From Nectonema munidae (Eukaryota; Nematomorpha; Nectonematoida; Nectonematidae), in assembly GCA_030549495.1 (NCBI GenBank), contig JAUIRK010000293.1:620001-684000 (forward strand): DNA of 64,000 bases, read 5' to 3'. Below the pieces are notes generated by a model. That model saw nothing but the letters and a program-made list of their open reading frames with translations. It was not told where the DNA came from and did not search any database. Each line of letters starts with the position of its first letter. Position 1 is the first letter of the stretch. Shown here in pieces: positions 26,101-41,100 of this stretch. Made by a program: the position numbers and the translations under genes.

Positions 26101-29100
26101 CTGACTATCGATACCAAGTTCTGGCATTGAAACACGTAACAATAATTCTTGAGCAGCAATTTTTGCAGAACTATGATAGTTGCATTTTTCCTGACTAGAC
26201 AAGTACCCATTTTTGCCGATTAGTCTAAAAACCGTTTGCAGGGGATTGTCACCAGTTGTCAAGGTTTCATATTGGATTTACCAACGTGTTCTCCAGCAAA
26301 AAAAACACAAAAACGACAAAAAAGACCTTTAAAATATCTTGAATAAATCAACCATTCATACTGCTCAAAACAAAGAGTAGTAATTCTTCTTACTTTACCT
26401 TCTTTATTTGTTTCACTAGGTCAAGAACTAGATTCACCTATTGTAAGACAAATGTGTTTGGACAATTATAATTTATCACTGTCTGATACTTTACTTGGCC
26501 CACCAAAATTCATGAAAGCACGAGCAATATCATTTTCTTGTAACGAATTCAAATCGATAATGTTCATAGACATAGAGTCACTGTTCTTTGCTATGTAAGT
26601 ATTTGGTTCTTGACTAGTAGAAGTAGAAATAACTTCATTACTTTTTTTTGAAATAAAAAAATCTGATATTTTTATTCGTTTATTGCTTAATCTTTTTTCC
26701 ATATCAACCAGAAAACTAAACATCAAAAAATAAAGTAAGAGATAAATTGTAGAAATTGCATAAAAAGCCATAGAACTAACTTCAAAAGAAATTTAGTGAT
26801 TGTACGAGCAAAGAAATATAAATATAAATGAGAACAAGAAAGTGAGTTAAGAATGATTTAAAAAACACAGTAAACGGACGCCATTTTAGACAGTAACAAC
26901 AAAAAATAAAAAAATAAAAAAAAAACTAAAATTTAAAAGAAAATAAGTAAAAGAAAATAAAAGTTGAAAAATAAATTTTGATTAAGTTATCAAATACTAA
27001 TTTTTCACAAATTAATGTTAAATATTTTCAAAAATTTTCACAGGGGAGGCGATAAACTTTTTTTTTAATTAAAAAAAATTTTTTCATGTGCGTTTTGTTA
27101 CGTCGTGAAAAATTTCTATTGTAGTCGAGCAAGAGTTTGCAATCGTGTATTGGACTAGAGTGCACCTTCATTTTGTCTATAGAAATAACTCCTGATCTAT
27201 GAATAACTCCCAACGCTATTTTTTGTAAAAAAAAAAAATTTTAGACTTAAAGTTATGAACGTTTTACTTTTTGTAAATAAAATACTCCTTTTATTTTTGT
27301 GTCTTAAGTAAACCAGATATACAAGGTTTTAAAAAAATAAATTTTTGAACAACCTACTTTTTTAATTGCAACATTTTGTTCTTAAATTTTAGGGTCGACT
27401 TATGGACCTGCATGTACGGTAATACATTTTTAAAGTGCTGATGATGAAAAGTTGAATGAAATTTCTTGGTTATGAAGTTACGAGTGATGAAATGTAACCT
27501 AACCATCATTTCTTGAAAATGTCATGACTGCTTACGATGGCTGCGAGGTCGAACTGAATGTAAACGTTGTCTGAGTCGATAAAACTATGCCGGCTACGTC
27601 AGAATTCAGGCTTCGAAACCGGAGTTGGGGCGGGAGCCGCAAATTTTTTTTACTAGGAGTCGGAGCCGGAGTCACAAATAACAAAAAAGCGGCTCCCAAT
27701 GTCTGGCTCCAAGCGTATAATTCGTGATGTATCAAAAGCACAATTATTACATATATAAGCTTGAAATATAAATGATCAGTTTTAGTTCATGTTCGTATTC
27801 TATTTACAGAGAACAAACCATGAATAAATTTTTCCGTAGTTAGAATACACAAGTTTTGTTTTTCAAAATACTCTAAATATGTATTTTCATATAAGGAATT
27901 ATTCGATCGTATGTGGAAGTTATGGATTTCCAAAGTTTTCAGTTTTTTCCCGATTGAGGAAGTTAAACTGTATATATATAATGACGAATTCAAATATAAA
28001 TTATAATATATTAAATACCGAAGTCGGAGCCATAAAAAATATTTGCTCCGGAGACACACAACACGCCCTGGTTACAATCAACAAATGTTTTATAATAACA
28101 AGCGACTTTTTATGAAATTGTAGTTTTTTTGTATTATGCTTTTTATCGTTGTATTTTTTAATTTTGAAAAAATGGTTTATAAGAACAAGGAAATAGTAAT
28201 AAAGTGTAGTTACACCTAATGCAAAGTGTGACAGTTCTTTTTTTTCATTTTGTGAAAAATGATACAATTGATTCTTTTTATACTCTTCTCTGTACTCTCT
28301 TAAATTTGCCTCATGCACCTTGCCATAGTTTTCTCGCACTCACTCTCTCAGTTATTTCTGCTGCTTCTAATGTATTCGATGCTTTTGATCTATTTGTGGG
28401 TAGTATTGGTGAATATTTGCTTCAATTATACAATGTAAGAAATCAAATACCAGGTGAACTGTCTTTTGACTGTTATCTAAACATTTTCTTCCAATTTTTC
28501 ACTCCCTCATTGATCCTTTCTAATGCCCGTTTTAGCCAATAGTGCTGATACTTTCAATACCGATGATGTCAGGATTTTTTTTCTTTTTAGAGACAGCATA
28601 AAAATGATGAAATTGTGAATAAACGAAGGGTTTCTGTTTTATCTTCTCCTGACAACTCCTTACGTACAAAAGAATGGCAAAATTTGGTTGTTGGGGACAT
28701 CATCAAGCTCGTAAACAATGAATCTGTTCCAGTATGAATACTTTAAATACTTATAACTTTGTTTTACTTATAACGCATGTACATGTTTAACAATTGGACC
28801 GATTGCAAATTCTTCCCATTTTACCAATTTCTATTTATTTGAATATTGAATCGATTTTGTTACTACCAGGTCCTCTAGCCTCTAAATTTTTCATTTATAT
28901 TTTCGAACATATCTGAAATTTTTCTAAGGGAAAACCCATCTGCTGAATAGAATAATCGTTCAAACAGGTTTAATTTTTTTTTACATTATCTGTTTCCTCT
29001 AAATAATAGAGTCTTTTTGATGCTTTCTTCATCGTTATGAGTATTCTTTCGGTTACGAATTATTGGGTGGATATTCGAATTTAGAATGTTTTAATGTGAA

Positions 29101-32100
29101 TGACTTAGAAACGAATTAACTAAAAATAAATAAAAAAATAGTGTATTATATTTATTGTTTATATATTCTTCATAATTTTTCGTGGTCTGTTAAACCTTAT
29201 TTGATTCGTTAAAATGTTTTTTTGTGATTTAGGCTGACATCTTACTTTTGTCTTCGAGTGAACCCAATGGATTTTGTTTTGTTGAAACGTCAGATTTGGA
29301 TGGGTAATAGCATTTTTCTTCTTATTTTGAATCGAATTCTGGTATTGTGGCAGCTTGTTTTCCTCAAAATTTAAATGAAATTGGGGCAGAAAAAATGCAT
29401 GCATTTAAAGCCCACTTTAAGTCACTAATTATTATCAAAATAGATTAACAACGCTCTTCATATCTTTTTTTAAAAAAGAAAATTTTAAATAAATTAGGTA
29501 TTTCATTTTTTCCTTTTATTTAATATTTAATTTATTTTAAGAATGTGTTTATACATAATGCTCAATAAACTCTTCATAATTATCAAACTATGTGACACAT
29601 TCATAATTGTAAATACAAAATACTTGAATAGTTATTTCTGGATGAACAGTAAAATTCCTTATGAGTGAGATTCAAGGATCAAAAAATCTATTCTAATTTT
29701 ACTTTGTAGGTTTGCTTAGACAACAGAACACATTTTTTGTGAAGCGGAAGAGAAACATTAAAACTAATTTTTATTCGACTTTAACTATGAAATATAAAAA
29801 TTGCTTTAAAAATATTTCTCTTAATTATTAGGTATTGCGTCTTGAAGTTATTTTTGGTTTAAAAGTAAACGGAGGAAATAATTTATCTTTCAATGACTTA
29901 AAACAAGAGATCACTAAGAGCTGAAATTTGGTAGGGCGAATTTTTTAAAAATGGTTTTTAGAGCTAAAACTACCCCTGTGTCGTCCATTGCTTCATTCAT
30001 TTGAAGAGAGTATAGCTAACTATTTTTTATTCTTTTTTATTAGCTCAGATTGCAAATGACAAAAGTGTTCATTTATGCAGCATGTGTTGTTAATTAAATA
30101 GAGGCCAGAGACTCATGTTTACGCTTTTGTGGCTTAAGAATTGGCAGGTGAGAATGCAATTAAGTAAATATTACACTTTTATTTGTGTACACTAAGTTCA
30201 TTTGAATATTTAAGTAATGAACACTTTTGTCGTTTGCACACTTTTCTCCGTATACCTCCGCATGGAAAGTCAGATCATCTTTGTTTTCTCATTGCGAATA
30301 TCCACTCATTGCGAATATCCACCGAATGTGGATTTTAAAGATTTAGCAGTGCAAATTCATAGTAGGCGGATTAACGAATACCTTTCAGGAAACTGTCGTT
30401 TGTAAACCCAAACCCGGTATATCGATACCGAATAACATTACACGCAATCGTTTCCCTTTGTTTTTGTTCGGATAATGGGATTGCCTCATAATAATATACT
30501 TTTTCTGTAAATTGAATAGATTAAAATTTGTGGGTATTTTACACTGTGAAGGAATGGCGCCGATCTTAATTAGGGGTAGTGTGGAGGGAGGGGGAGGTAG
30601 ACTGTCACGGCCCTCCCGAGTACTCCCGTGCATTTATATTCGCAAATTATAAATTTTATAAAATACTTGGAAAATTTTTAAATAAAAATAATAGATGTAT
30701 TTCCTTTATATCTTCATTTTTTGACAATATTTTAGAGAAACGAATTTGAAGTATAAGCAATCACTTCCCACTTCTGTTTGTGTTTCCGATGACATAAACG
30801 AGATTAGATCTTTCAAAGGTATTAATTTTTCTTATTTTTCCTTCTAATTATTGTATTGTCATCTTCTTTCTATTTAATGGTTACATTCTTGGATAAAACC
30901 GCCCTATTGTTGATGAACCACTAGTTATTAAAAATATATAAACCTTTGCTTTGATACTTATGGAAAGTAAGTATACGGTTTCCTTAATAATTGCGTATTT
31001 TGTTTGGCCTTTTTTAGGATAATGCAAACTAAACCATTATATAATTCTTTATTATTTGTAATTTTTTTGACTGTATGGAATTTTAATGAAATGTTACAGT
31101 AATAGGGTACGTATCTCATTCAAATTTTTCAATTAACAACGTTGAAGAGTGGTGAGATAATTAACTATCAATATCGAAATATTATTAGTTAAGTACATGC
31201 CATTAAAAAAATTCCATTATACCAATTTTTCGTTTGAGTAGTCATTTCAATTTTGTGATAAATATTGGTTTTCAATTTTTTTTATATATTACGTTTCACT
31301 ATCTTGTCAACGCTCTTGGACAAGAATTCTAATAAATTTGTGTAATTGCCATGAATCATTATGTTTTTTCTACCTATTTTACGATTAATAAATATTAATT
31401 TGTAAAGTCATGAATACTTCATTTTCAAAACAAACAAAACTGTTTAATGAAATTTTATCTGTATTATTTTTTATAAAAAATTTGTGAAAAAATTAGCATT
31501 CAAATTAGCTCTAATTTTCTAGTGTTAATTTGTAGTTAACCGCCTAGTCTTACAATGAACTTTTCATATAACAAATATGCTTGTTAAAAACGCCTAAATA
31601 TTCATAATAAAAATGACATTAGTTTGATTCTATTTCTTCTTCAGCGGAAATGCTATGTGAAGCCCCAAATGATCGCATGAATAAATTTGAAGGCAAACTC
31701 ACTTGTTTCGGAGACGTTTTTTCGGTTGATAACGATAAAGTTCTTCTACGTGGATCTGTGATACGGTAAGAGTGTTCTTTCATAAATTTTTTAGACCTCC
31801 ATTTGTTTCTTTTGTCCAGTAACACTAAATGGGTTTATGGCGTGATTGTGTTTGCTGGAGTGGATACCAAGTTAATGAAGAATTCTGGTATCACTACCAT
31901 GAAAATGACGCGAATAGATAAACTCATTAATAAAGTCATATTTGGAGTAAGATTTAAAATATTTATCCATGATTCAATAAACTATATTATTTAGTGTCAT
32001 GCCAAGCTTCGAAAATACGATGTGAGATCTGTGATCCCATTTATAAACCGAATTTCCCAATACTGGGAATTAGGGTGCATCAAATGTCCCAAAAAATATT

Positions 32101-35100
32101 ATTCGAAGACCAACTTTTCAAAAATATAGCGGTAATACCTAAAAAAACATAAATATAAAATTTAGAGTTGAAACGCTGAGGCCTACCTTGAGAACATCAT
32201 CATCATTCTACATGCAATACTATGATTTTATGTATTTTTTTATATTATAGAAAAGTGAACACTTTTTTTACAATCGTACTCATACTTTTTTTCTTAAATA
32301 TTCAATTTAAAAAATGAAGACAAGAAATTCAAAATCATCTTTAAATTTTCTCTGCGAATCTGCATCTGTTCAGCATCTGCAAATTATTGGATCTCGACTT
32401 CCTACTTATCACCAAGTTATATTATGTTTTTTTTATCTAACATGGAGAAGTTAAGAAATTAAGATAAAACTAAAAACATGTAAGAAAAAAATTGTGTTAG
32501 AAGAAATAAGGAAGCATTACATAAAAGCTGGAATCGCCATTATTTCGGATTGTAAAATATTTTGAAAAATAGAAAGGTTTTATAATGAATATAAGTTAGC
32601 AAGATAGATTCTAAAAACAAGAAGAGATCGAAGCCAAAAAATCAAAATATTCCAAAATATGCTTCATCTTGCTGCATAAAGCAAGATGGATGACAAAACT
32701 TTTGTATTCATTGAAAATTCGATTGTTAAGCGAAAATATATCAAAAAAATTACCAGAGAACAGTCTTTTAACTAGATAAAATAAAAAGATTTGTAGATTT
32801 TTTGTTTTCTGTTATGTAACCTGGTGGTTTGAAATTACTTTAGCTTCTTCCGCACCATACAATGATTTTAAGGTTCTTAATGCTTTTTATAAATATAAAA
32901 AAATGACACTCTTTATTCTACATCTGCTATTAAGACCATATCTCGACATTTTGGTATTTAATAGAAGAACTTGTTCCAATTAGCTTATTTAGTGACAAAC
33001 TGAAAACTTCAATCAAATGTTCAATCATAGAAAATTTTTAACAAAAATGCCTACAAAGACTTAATTCAAAAATCAGATAGGTAATTATTTTTACGAACAA
33101 AGTTTTCCAACTTTGAATTTTTTTTAAAATTGTCAAAATATTTCTACTTTGGTTGGCTACGATTCTCAGATGTTCTTCGATTTATTGAACATTGATAGTA
33201 GTTTTATATATGATGCAGTTGATATCTGGAACAAAATAAAGCATATTTAAAAGGAAAAGAAATACTTGATAATAATTAGTTAGTTGTCAATGCTGTAAGC
33301 GAGGAGTGACCCTTTCTAATGATTATATTCCATTATTAAAAGAAAAGAAAAATTTCCAACAAGTTTTACAAGTCGTTCAAAGCAGTAGAGATGCTTTACC
33401 CAATCAGCAAAAGAGGCAGAAGTCTAATAACTGATTTTTGAAAGTTTAACTTTTGTAAAATAATTTTCCTTTAGTTTTTAGATATAAAAAGTAGACATAC
33501 TGTAAATAAATAAGGTTCAAAGTTTTCTGAGTTAGTGAGGGCAGCTGATACACCCTACTGTGCATGTTGGCTAGTCTAAAGAGAATTGTATATAGGCATA
33601 AAATGTTATCAGTAGTAAGAAGTTTGTAGCTTGAGTATAAATGAAACTTTATTAGTATCTAAAATATCACCTGTTGCATTCAATGCATCTCTTCTTCCTG
33701 AGCAAACATTATGAAATCGATGCGTTGTTTTTTTAGTTGGCACATTTTGATTGAATAAAAAATAAACTTTCTTACTTCACAAACTTTTTACTACATAAAG
33801 TTTCTTTAGTTTTTTCATTATATACATTCTACCAATTTTATGATATAAGTTTGTCTGCTAATTTGTGAAATATGCATTTTTGATTCCACTTCTAAACCTG
33901 CTTTAATTATACTTCATTTGTAGAGCTTTTAAATTTTTTTCTTTTAAACATGCAGAAAATATGGAAAAACGAGTCTACTTTGAAATCTTAAAAGCTACGT
34001 ATAGAATAATAAGCTATAAATAGAGGGTAAAATATTTACTTAGTATTCTACTCTTATGATTTTGGCTTGTTAACCAGTTATCGACCAGAATAATCAGACG
34101 ATATCTAATGCAAAGCAGAATATTTGTATTTAAAATCATTAATAAACGCAGACGATTCACATTTTTGTAAAGTCGACATATCTCGACTGTGGTTGATAAC
34201 CGGTTAAATTACTATTTAAATGCAAATTTATTTCTTTTTTAAATTTGCATAATCCTTAAAATTTTAAGGTTTGTTGTATTTACTTTTTTTCCAAATTGCG
34301 AACATTTCTAAAATATCTTTTTAGTAAAACTTAGGCATGTCGTATTAAGCGATTGAATTTTATCAAATTAAATTTTTCAATGAACCTTTATATACCTTAA
34401 AAATATATCTTCTTTATATAAATCTTTGAGATAAGCTGACAGAATTTTTCCGTATACTCCTTTTACTTGGATATCTCAAATAATATTTAATTGCAAATAT
34501 TAATCCTTAAACCATTAAGAAAGCGTCAAACATCAAAATTAAAAATTTATTTATTATCACAACCTTTTAATCATAATTAAAAAGATTTTTTCCAACATTG
34601 ATTCAAAAGAGTACAAGTTTGGAGTATTGATGCTTTTACCTTTACCAAGCCAACTAACTGTTGGCCATTCTCATAGAATAGATATCATCACACAATTCCA
34701 TCATTCATACAATATAACGATTTAGATTGAAATTTGAATTATTACAAATTTAAGAATTTCTGTCTAAGCATAGAAACTAAAGTTTATTTATTTCAATGGT
34801 CGCCATTTTGATGATCATTCAGGATCATATTGATACATAAAAGTAAAGCGAGTGTAATCAGTAAAAGTGTTTGCTTACAGAATAGCGATGCGTTGGGGCA
34901 GAGGTATTTCAAATATATCGCTTCTATCAATAATAATTTATTCCATGTACAGATTTTTTGCTTTCTAAACTGTATTTGTTTGCTCGCCGCCTTCTTGCAC
35001 GGAATCTGGCTTTTCAAATTCGGTTACAAATTTGAAAACTCTTTACATCTGTTGGAGTATGTTGAGGGCACAAGTTTTCGAAGTATCATCTCTCGCTCAT

Positions 35101-38100
35101 TACTTGCCTATCTTTCATATATCATCCTGCTCAACACTATTGTTCCTATATCCTTATACGTTAGGTATGTGTACTTTGCTTTTTCTTACTATCTTTCATT
35201 ATTTGTTAAAAAGATGTTTGAAGAAGGTGTTCATTAATAATTTTTTCATAACAAAAAATATATTTTGAGTGGATACTTTATTTAATTGCAAAAACAAACG
35301 TTTTCGACTATATCTGTCTTCTACGGGTTTTGTAATATAACTGAATAAGAATTAATACTTAAATTAATGACACAAATAATGAGAAGAAAATTAGATAAAA
35401 GAAAATGCATGGCTGCACGGAGTGAAATCTGTTTTTAGCTATCACTCATATTTGATTTCTGTGAATACATTAAAACATATATTTATAAATTGATATTTAT
35501 TATTGAATATAATCTAACATTAACACGGGTATTCAATTAAGGCATTGTTTTATACCCATATTTTATTGGTTAACTTTCTCATTGCAAATATATCATAGTT
35601 ATTATTATTGTTTTATACTTTCATTGCACATATCAGCACTTCCACATTTCACACCATTGCCTTGCTTATTATTGTAGTTCTTCATTTGGTGATAATATAT
35701 TAGCTAATCTCATTTTTGAAAAGACAAAATTGTAATTTATTTTATTTTGTAGTAAGCTTAAGTAACTTTGCGAGTAGGCAATTGTGAACCTTAATCTTTT
35801 CCATTGAATTTTGCAGTCTATGTTCTTGCTGGGTTTTTGTTATCTCAATTAAGACTCTCAGCATAACTACATAATCTAAATCATGATTTCTAAAAATCAT
35901 TAAGCTAATTAAAAATTTTAATATAATTTCTTTAGCCTTGGGATTAATTAAATCTCGAGCAAATGAAAGAAGATCACAGTTGGGATCTAAGCCCAAAGAA
36001 TTTCAATGCTTCCTTGCTTCATCAACAAAATATTTTTCAAACCACTATAATGTAATTTTACTTGTTATCCATGCTTTTTTGTTTGCAAATCACGAGGGTT
36101 TAAACTTTTTCCAATGAACAATAATTTACACTTATGAGTTCCTGCAGCATTAGAACAGTCTAACACAATAACCCGCTCTTTTGATGTCTTGAAACCTGTT
36201 GGTGAATCTGCTTCCTCACTTGTAAATGATTTCTTTGCCAAGCATTTCCAGTGCAATGCTCTTTCATCCGTATGGTAAATTTGATGAGGAGCTAACTTTT
36301 CATTAGAAACCAACTTGGTAAATTATTCAACAAATTTATATGCAGAATTTTTATCAACTGAATGATTTTCTCCGCTAATTGGACGAAACTTCAAACCACG
36401 TCTTGCTTTAAATCGTTGTAGCCATCCTTCAGTGTATTCACAACTTTGCTGTATATTCAATTCATTGTGGAATTTTTAGCCTGTTATTTTATCATTTCAC
36501 CAGTCATTGCAACACCTTCACTTTCTCGAAGCTTAAACCATTTTATCAAAATATAATCCAATTCAGAATTTTTACAGGACTTCATGGTTTTTCTTTCACG
36601 TATTTGTTTTTTATGCTATTAGTGAAAAAATTTCATAACTTATTTATTTTTTTCATATCATATAGAGTTGATTTTCCTACGTTGTAAGTCTCACATAATT
36701 TCTTAACAACCACACCACTTTCACTCTTCTTTAAAATTTCTAATTTATCTTTCAAACTTAATGTAACATGCTTTTTTAGTTAGTAGAACTATTAGAACCC
36801 ATGTTTTAATCTATAACAAATAATTTCAAATTAAATTTATTTGAAAAAGCTGTAAAAAAGTGAAGAATTATAAAATATTTATAAAATTTCCAAATTATTG
36901 ATTTCCGGATTATTCTAATCAAAACTCCGAATTAACGAAGGTCCGGTTAGTGATTTCTTAATTAACGGTCGTTAACTGTATTGTTATTATATATATTAGC
37001 AATAAAGACAAAGTCTAGTAACAGATTGAAGGCAGACCACTATATGAGGCAAGTGTCATCAACTTCCCTTCCCATAAACAAACTTGTTGAGTCACACAAT
37101 CAGAAGAGCTCCCATTAGTATTGATTCCGCTCTTTATATTTCTTGTACTTTTTTGTTATATTTGCTATAATTAAAATTTTTTTTATTGATCTTTAGAATA
37201 TTTTTCTAAAACTAAAATGTTATCTTGTTTAAATCGTGTGATACCAATGTATATCACTATTATTATTATGAACAACCCAATAAATTTTTTTTTGTACCCT
37301 TGAACTATTTATGTATTTTTAATATTACAAATTGGTAAATGAGGAAAAAGTATCGAGAACCCCTGATCTAGACATATAACTCGGATGAATATTTTGGTGC
37401 GCAAGGATCACGTTATAACTCTTCATTACTGTTCCATTTAATCATGTTTAAAGTATATAAAGCCTATTTTCCTTCTTTTTAGCATCGAAATGATTCGAAT
37501 GGTTCACAGCTTTCTAATTAATAACGACCTTAATTTGAGCGACAACCCAACATCAACCACTCCCCAAAATGACTCTTCCTCGGCCAAAGTGCGCAATACA
37601 ACGATAAACGAAGAACTTGGGCAAGTGGCTTTCGTTCTCACAGATAAAACAGGAACACTCACTCAAAATGTGATGACACTAAAAGGATGTTGTGTAGGAG
37701 CGCAAAATTTTGAATGGGGCAGCGATGAATTCAGCGCCTTCTTGCGCGATGAGGAGAGAAATGGATTGGCTATTGAGATGCTTCGCTGCATATCCGTGTG
37801 TCACACTGTTGTCGCTGAAATGAATGATGTGACGCGTGATATCATTTATAAGGCGCAGTCTCCTGACGAAGGGGCTTTGGTTTCCGCTGTTAAAAATGTT
37901 GGCCTTACTTTCATGGGGAGAGAATCTCAAAATAGCATTCTTCTCAACACATTCGGTTCAATTGAAAGTTACTTTCTTCATGACATCCTTGACTTCAACA
38001 ATGTTAGAAAGAGAATGTCTGTCATCATCAGTGTCAAAAGTAGTCAACAGGTCAACACCGAACAAGATGACTTTTACCACTTGTACTGCAAGGGTGCTGA

Positions 38101-41100
38101 CGACGTTATTTTTAGCAGACTGGCAAAAGGGCAGGAAGATTTAGCTGATAGAGTCCGCAAAAATTTGATTCACTTCGCAAGTGATGGCATGAGAACGTTG
38201 TGCTTCGCATACAAAAAGCTTTCAAAACAAGAATACAAGCAATGGAGCTTCGACTTTCATCAAGCTTCGTATCTTTTTTCTTTTTATTACCCCTTCACGC
38301 TCAATCATACATTGAAAATGGCGCCAACTAATAGTTTTGCTATCCAAATATCCATACACATATATTCAATAATATGTAAATAACGTACCTTATAAAATTA
38401 TATCTAGTACTTTATAAATATCAAGTGCGTGTGACTAACACACACCGAGAGAATTTCTATTGCGTAGCCGAATTAACACCTCTATTTCTTATCTAAAAAG
38501 GAGCAACAGTATTTTTCTATCTAAAGCACATATGACATTATGATTGATTAATATGTTCAAAATGGGCAAACTTTTGATACATTTCGAAATTAATTGGAGG
38601 AATTCATTAGAACTTTCTTATTTTAATTTAAGAAAAGATTATTTTACATTAAAGGCTGTATAACCAAGGTATTTTAACCCATTTTGGATTTTTCTTCTTG
38701 TAGAGGAATGGAGACGAATTCCAACCTTCAATGGAATTAAAATGGGTTAATATACTCTACAACAAAAAAGTCAGGCGTAGTGATCTTCATGGCTACTCAA
38801 TTTCTTCCGTTTTCCCTCAAAATTGAGATTTAACCTTTTCCGAAATGCTAACTTCATCTTGTTGATAGTAAATCTATTTTTGATTTTCAACTCTCGTTCC
38901 CAGATAGGTTAATATCTTTTTCAAAAATATCATGACCGTTAACAGTGTTCCAGTGCACAAAATTATGGCCATTGGTATGTGCATTAAATTCGAAAGATGC
39001 TTCATCCTACCAGCATATTTTATCAAAAAAGGTCGCAACTTCACTGACTTTCATCATTACAATTAAAAAAACTCGAATTCATTTGCATTAGACAGACTTT
39101 GTTGCACATGAAGGACATATGCCTCATTTTAAGGTTCGATCTGCTGCATTTGTGGTGAGCGCTCAACCACGATTTCCTAAACTCAAAAGACTTTGCTTTA
39201 CTTTTTACTGAATTAGGCCTACGTGATCTTGGAACTTTTGCTTTTACGAAGAATATCTTCTGTTGATAATAAATATTCAGCATACGCGCACTTCGTTTCG
39301 ACTCCTACTTTTTCAATACTACAGATGACTGCATTCGAAAACATACTGGTTGCTTTCCAAGTTAACCAGTTATTTCCTGGAAATATAATTTCATAGATAA
39401 GACGATTTGTTGCAACAAGGATGTTTACATTTTTTACTGTTTGATCTTGTTTGCTTTGTTCAATCTTTCTAGTAAATTATTCCAAGGATGCGTCAAAAAA
39501 TTTTGCTCACCTTTTCAATTTTCATGTATAAATTTTTAGACTTTTGACGTCTATTTATTTTCTGTTCAACATCAGCTTTTATAGATTTCAGAAAAAGAAG
39601 CAACAAAAAGGAATATAGACCCTGAACTAAGTTTGGTCCAGCACATGAAATATCAGTAGCGAACTCATCCAGTATATCGCCCGGGCATATTTGATGGATT
39701 ATTATTAACCTTCGCTATACGCACATATGGCAATTTACTCCACACCAATAATTCAAAGCTCTCTATAGCCAAAAAATTTTGCATTAAAGAAAATTTTTAA
39801 ATTAAATGTAAATTTAACAACTTCTAAGTTGTTTCATACTGTTATATTTTTAATTTCATATAAAAAAATGAAAAATATTACGCCTATTTTACTTATTTTC
39901 TAGTTTTTTTGAAAGTAAATGGCGTTAAAATATTTTGATTGTATTTTTTTTAGAGAAATTTTTTATGTAAAAATTTCAATAAAAATCAAATAAATTTGAA
40001 TTTATTTTATTACATTTAAAATTCACTTAGTAAAGACTAATATAAGTTTTCTTCTAACCGTGCCAAACATTATACTTTTATTTATAAATAAATAGTATCA
40101 GAGATTTGACAAACTCAATGTAAGCAGTTTTCGCAAACCAGTTGAGCATGGACTTTACACATAAACTTGAGGCATTTTTTGCACCTCCTTGTTGTTCTGC
40201 TCTTCTTTGGTTTATGCTAATTTCTTAATAAATATTTTTCTACCACTACTTTTTATGGATGGGAAATTCTCATGTGCATTGAACTTTGCAATAATAAAAG
40301 CATTTAGAGCGCTAATATCTAAATAGTTAGAAAACGCTGCTCTTGTCCATCTTCTACAAGGTTTGTAACTTTTGTACTGTTTTACCATCCTGTTTGCCAC
40401 GTCGACTCCACCTTTGTACTTATTGTACTCTATTAGCGATTCTGGTTTGCTGAATTCTGAAGAAACTTTTTTTCTGTGTTGCGACGAGAGTATGTACACA
40501 ACTTTGAAATTACGCGTAGCATGTTTTCTAGGAATATAGGCAGAAAGAGATGCTTGACGAGAGTAAACGATACGTGATTCGCATTCGCTTAGTTTGAGAG
40601 TCTTCAGATAGGTAGGATGAAGTAATTTAGGAATACATCTTCTAGATGACATCACAGTGCCACATACCGTAAAGCTTTTCGAAAGAGCCCACTCAGCAAT
40701 TTCATGTGAAGTAAAAAACCTGTCCATATATATGCCACAACCAGAGGGCAAACCAATGTCGCTAATTAATCTTTTTATAATATGTTTGGCTGAAAAGTAT
40801 TCTTTATTAGGTAGACCTGAAACGTATATTTCAGGTTTGAGGAAATAAAAACTTTTAGCATCGTTAAGATGGTAAAATTTCAAACCATAGTGACCCGGTT
40901 TTTTAGGGTCGTAAATCTTTATATTGCACCTTCCTCTAAAGCTAACTAGTTGTTCATCTATTGTGACAGCCCTATTTGGTGTCCAAAAATTGGAAAAAAC
41001 TTTATAAAAATGGTTGTGAATTTTTCTAATAGGCGATATCTTATCATCAGGATTTCTTTCAGTTTTTTCATCAAACGATAAGAAGGTATGTACCAAAAGG

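Noticed and set aside
28001-28542. Overlapping open frames on both strands
   Set aside because: AT-rich, no domain resemblance, overlapping each other; likely chance.
38269-38383. Extension of the catalytic exon to the stop at 38383
   Set aside because: Residues after FHQAS match nothing in the family, and GTATCT there joins in phase to the next conserved exon.
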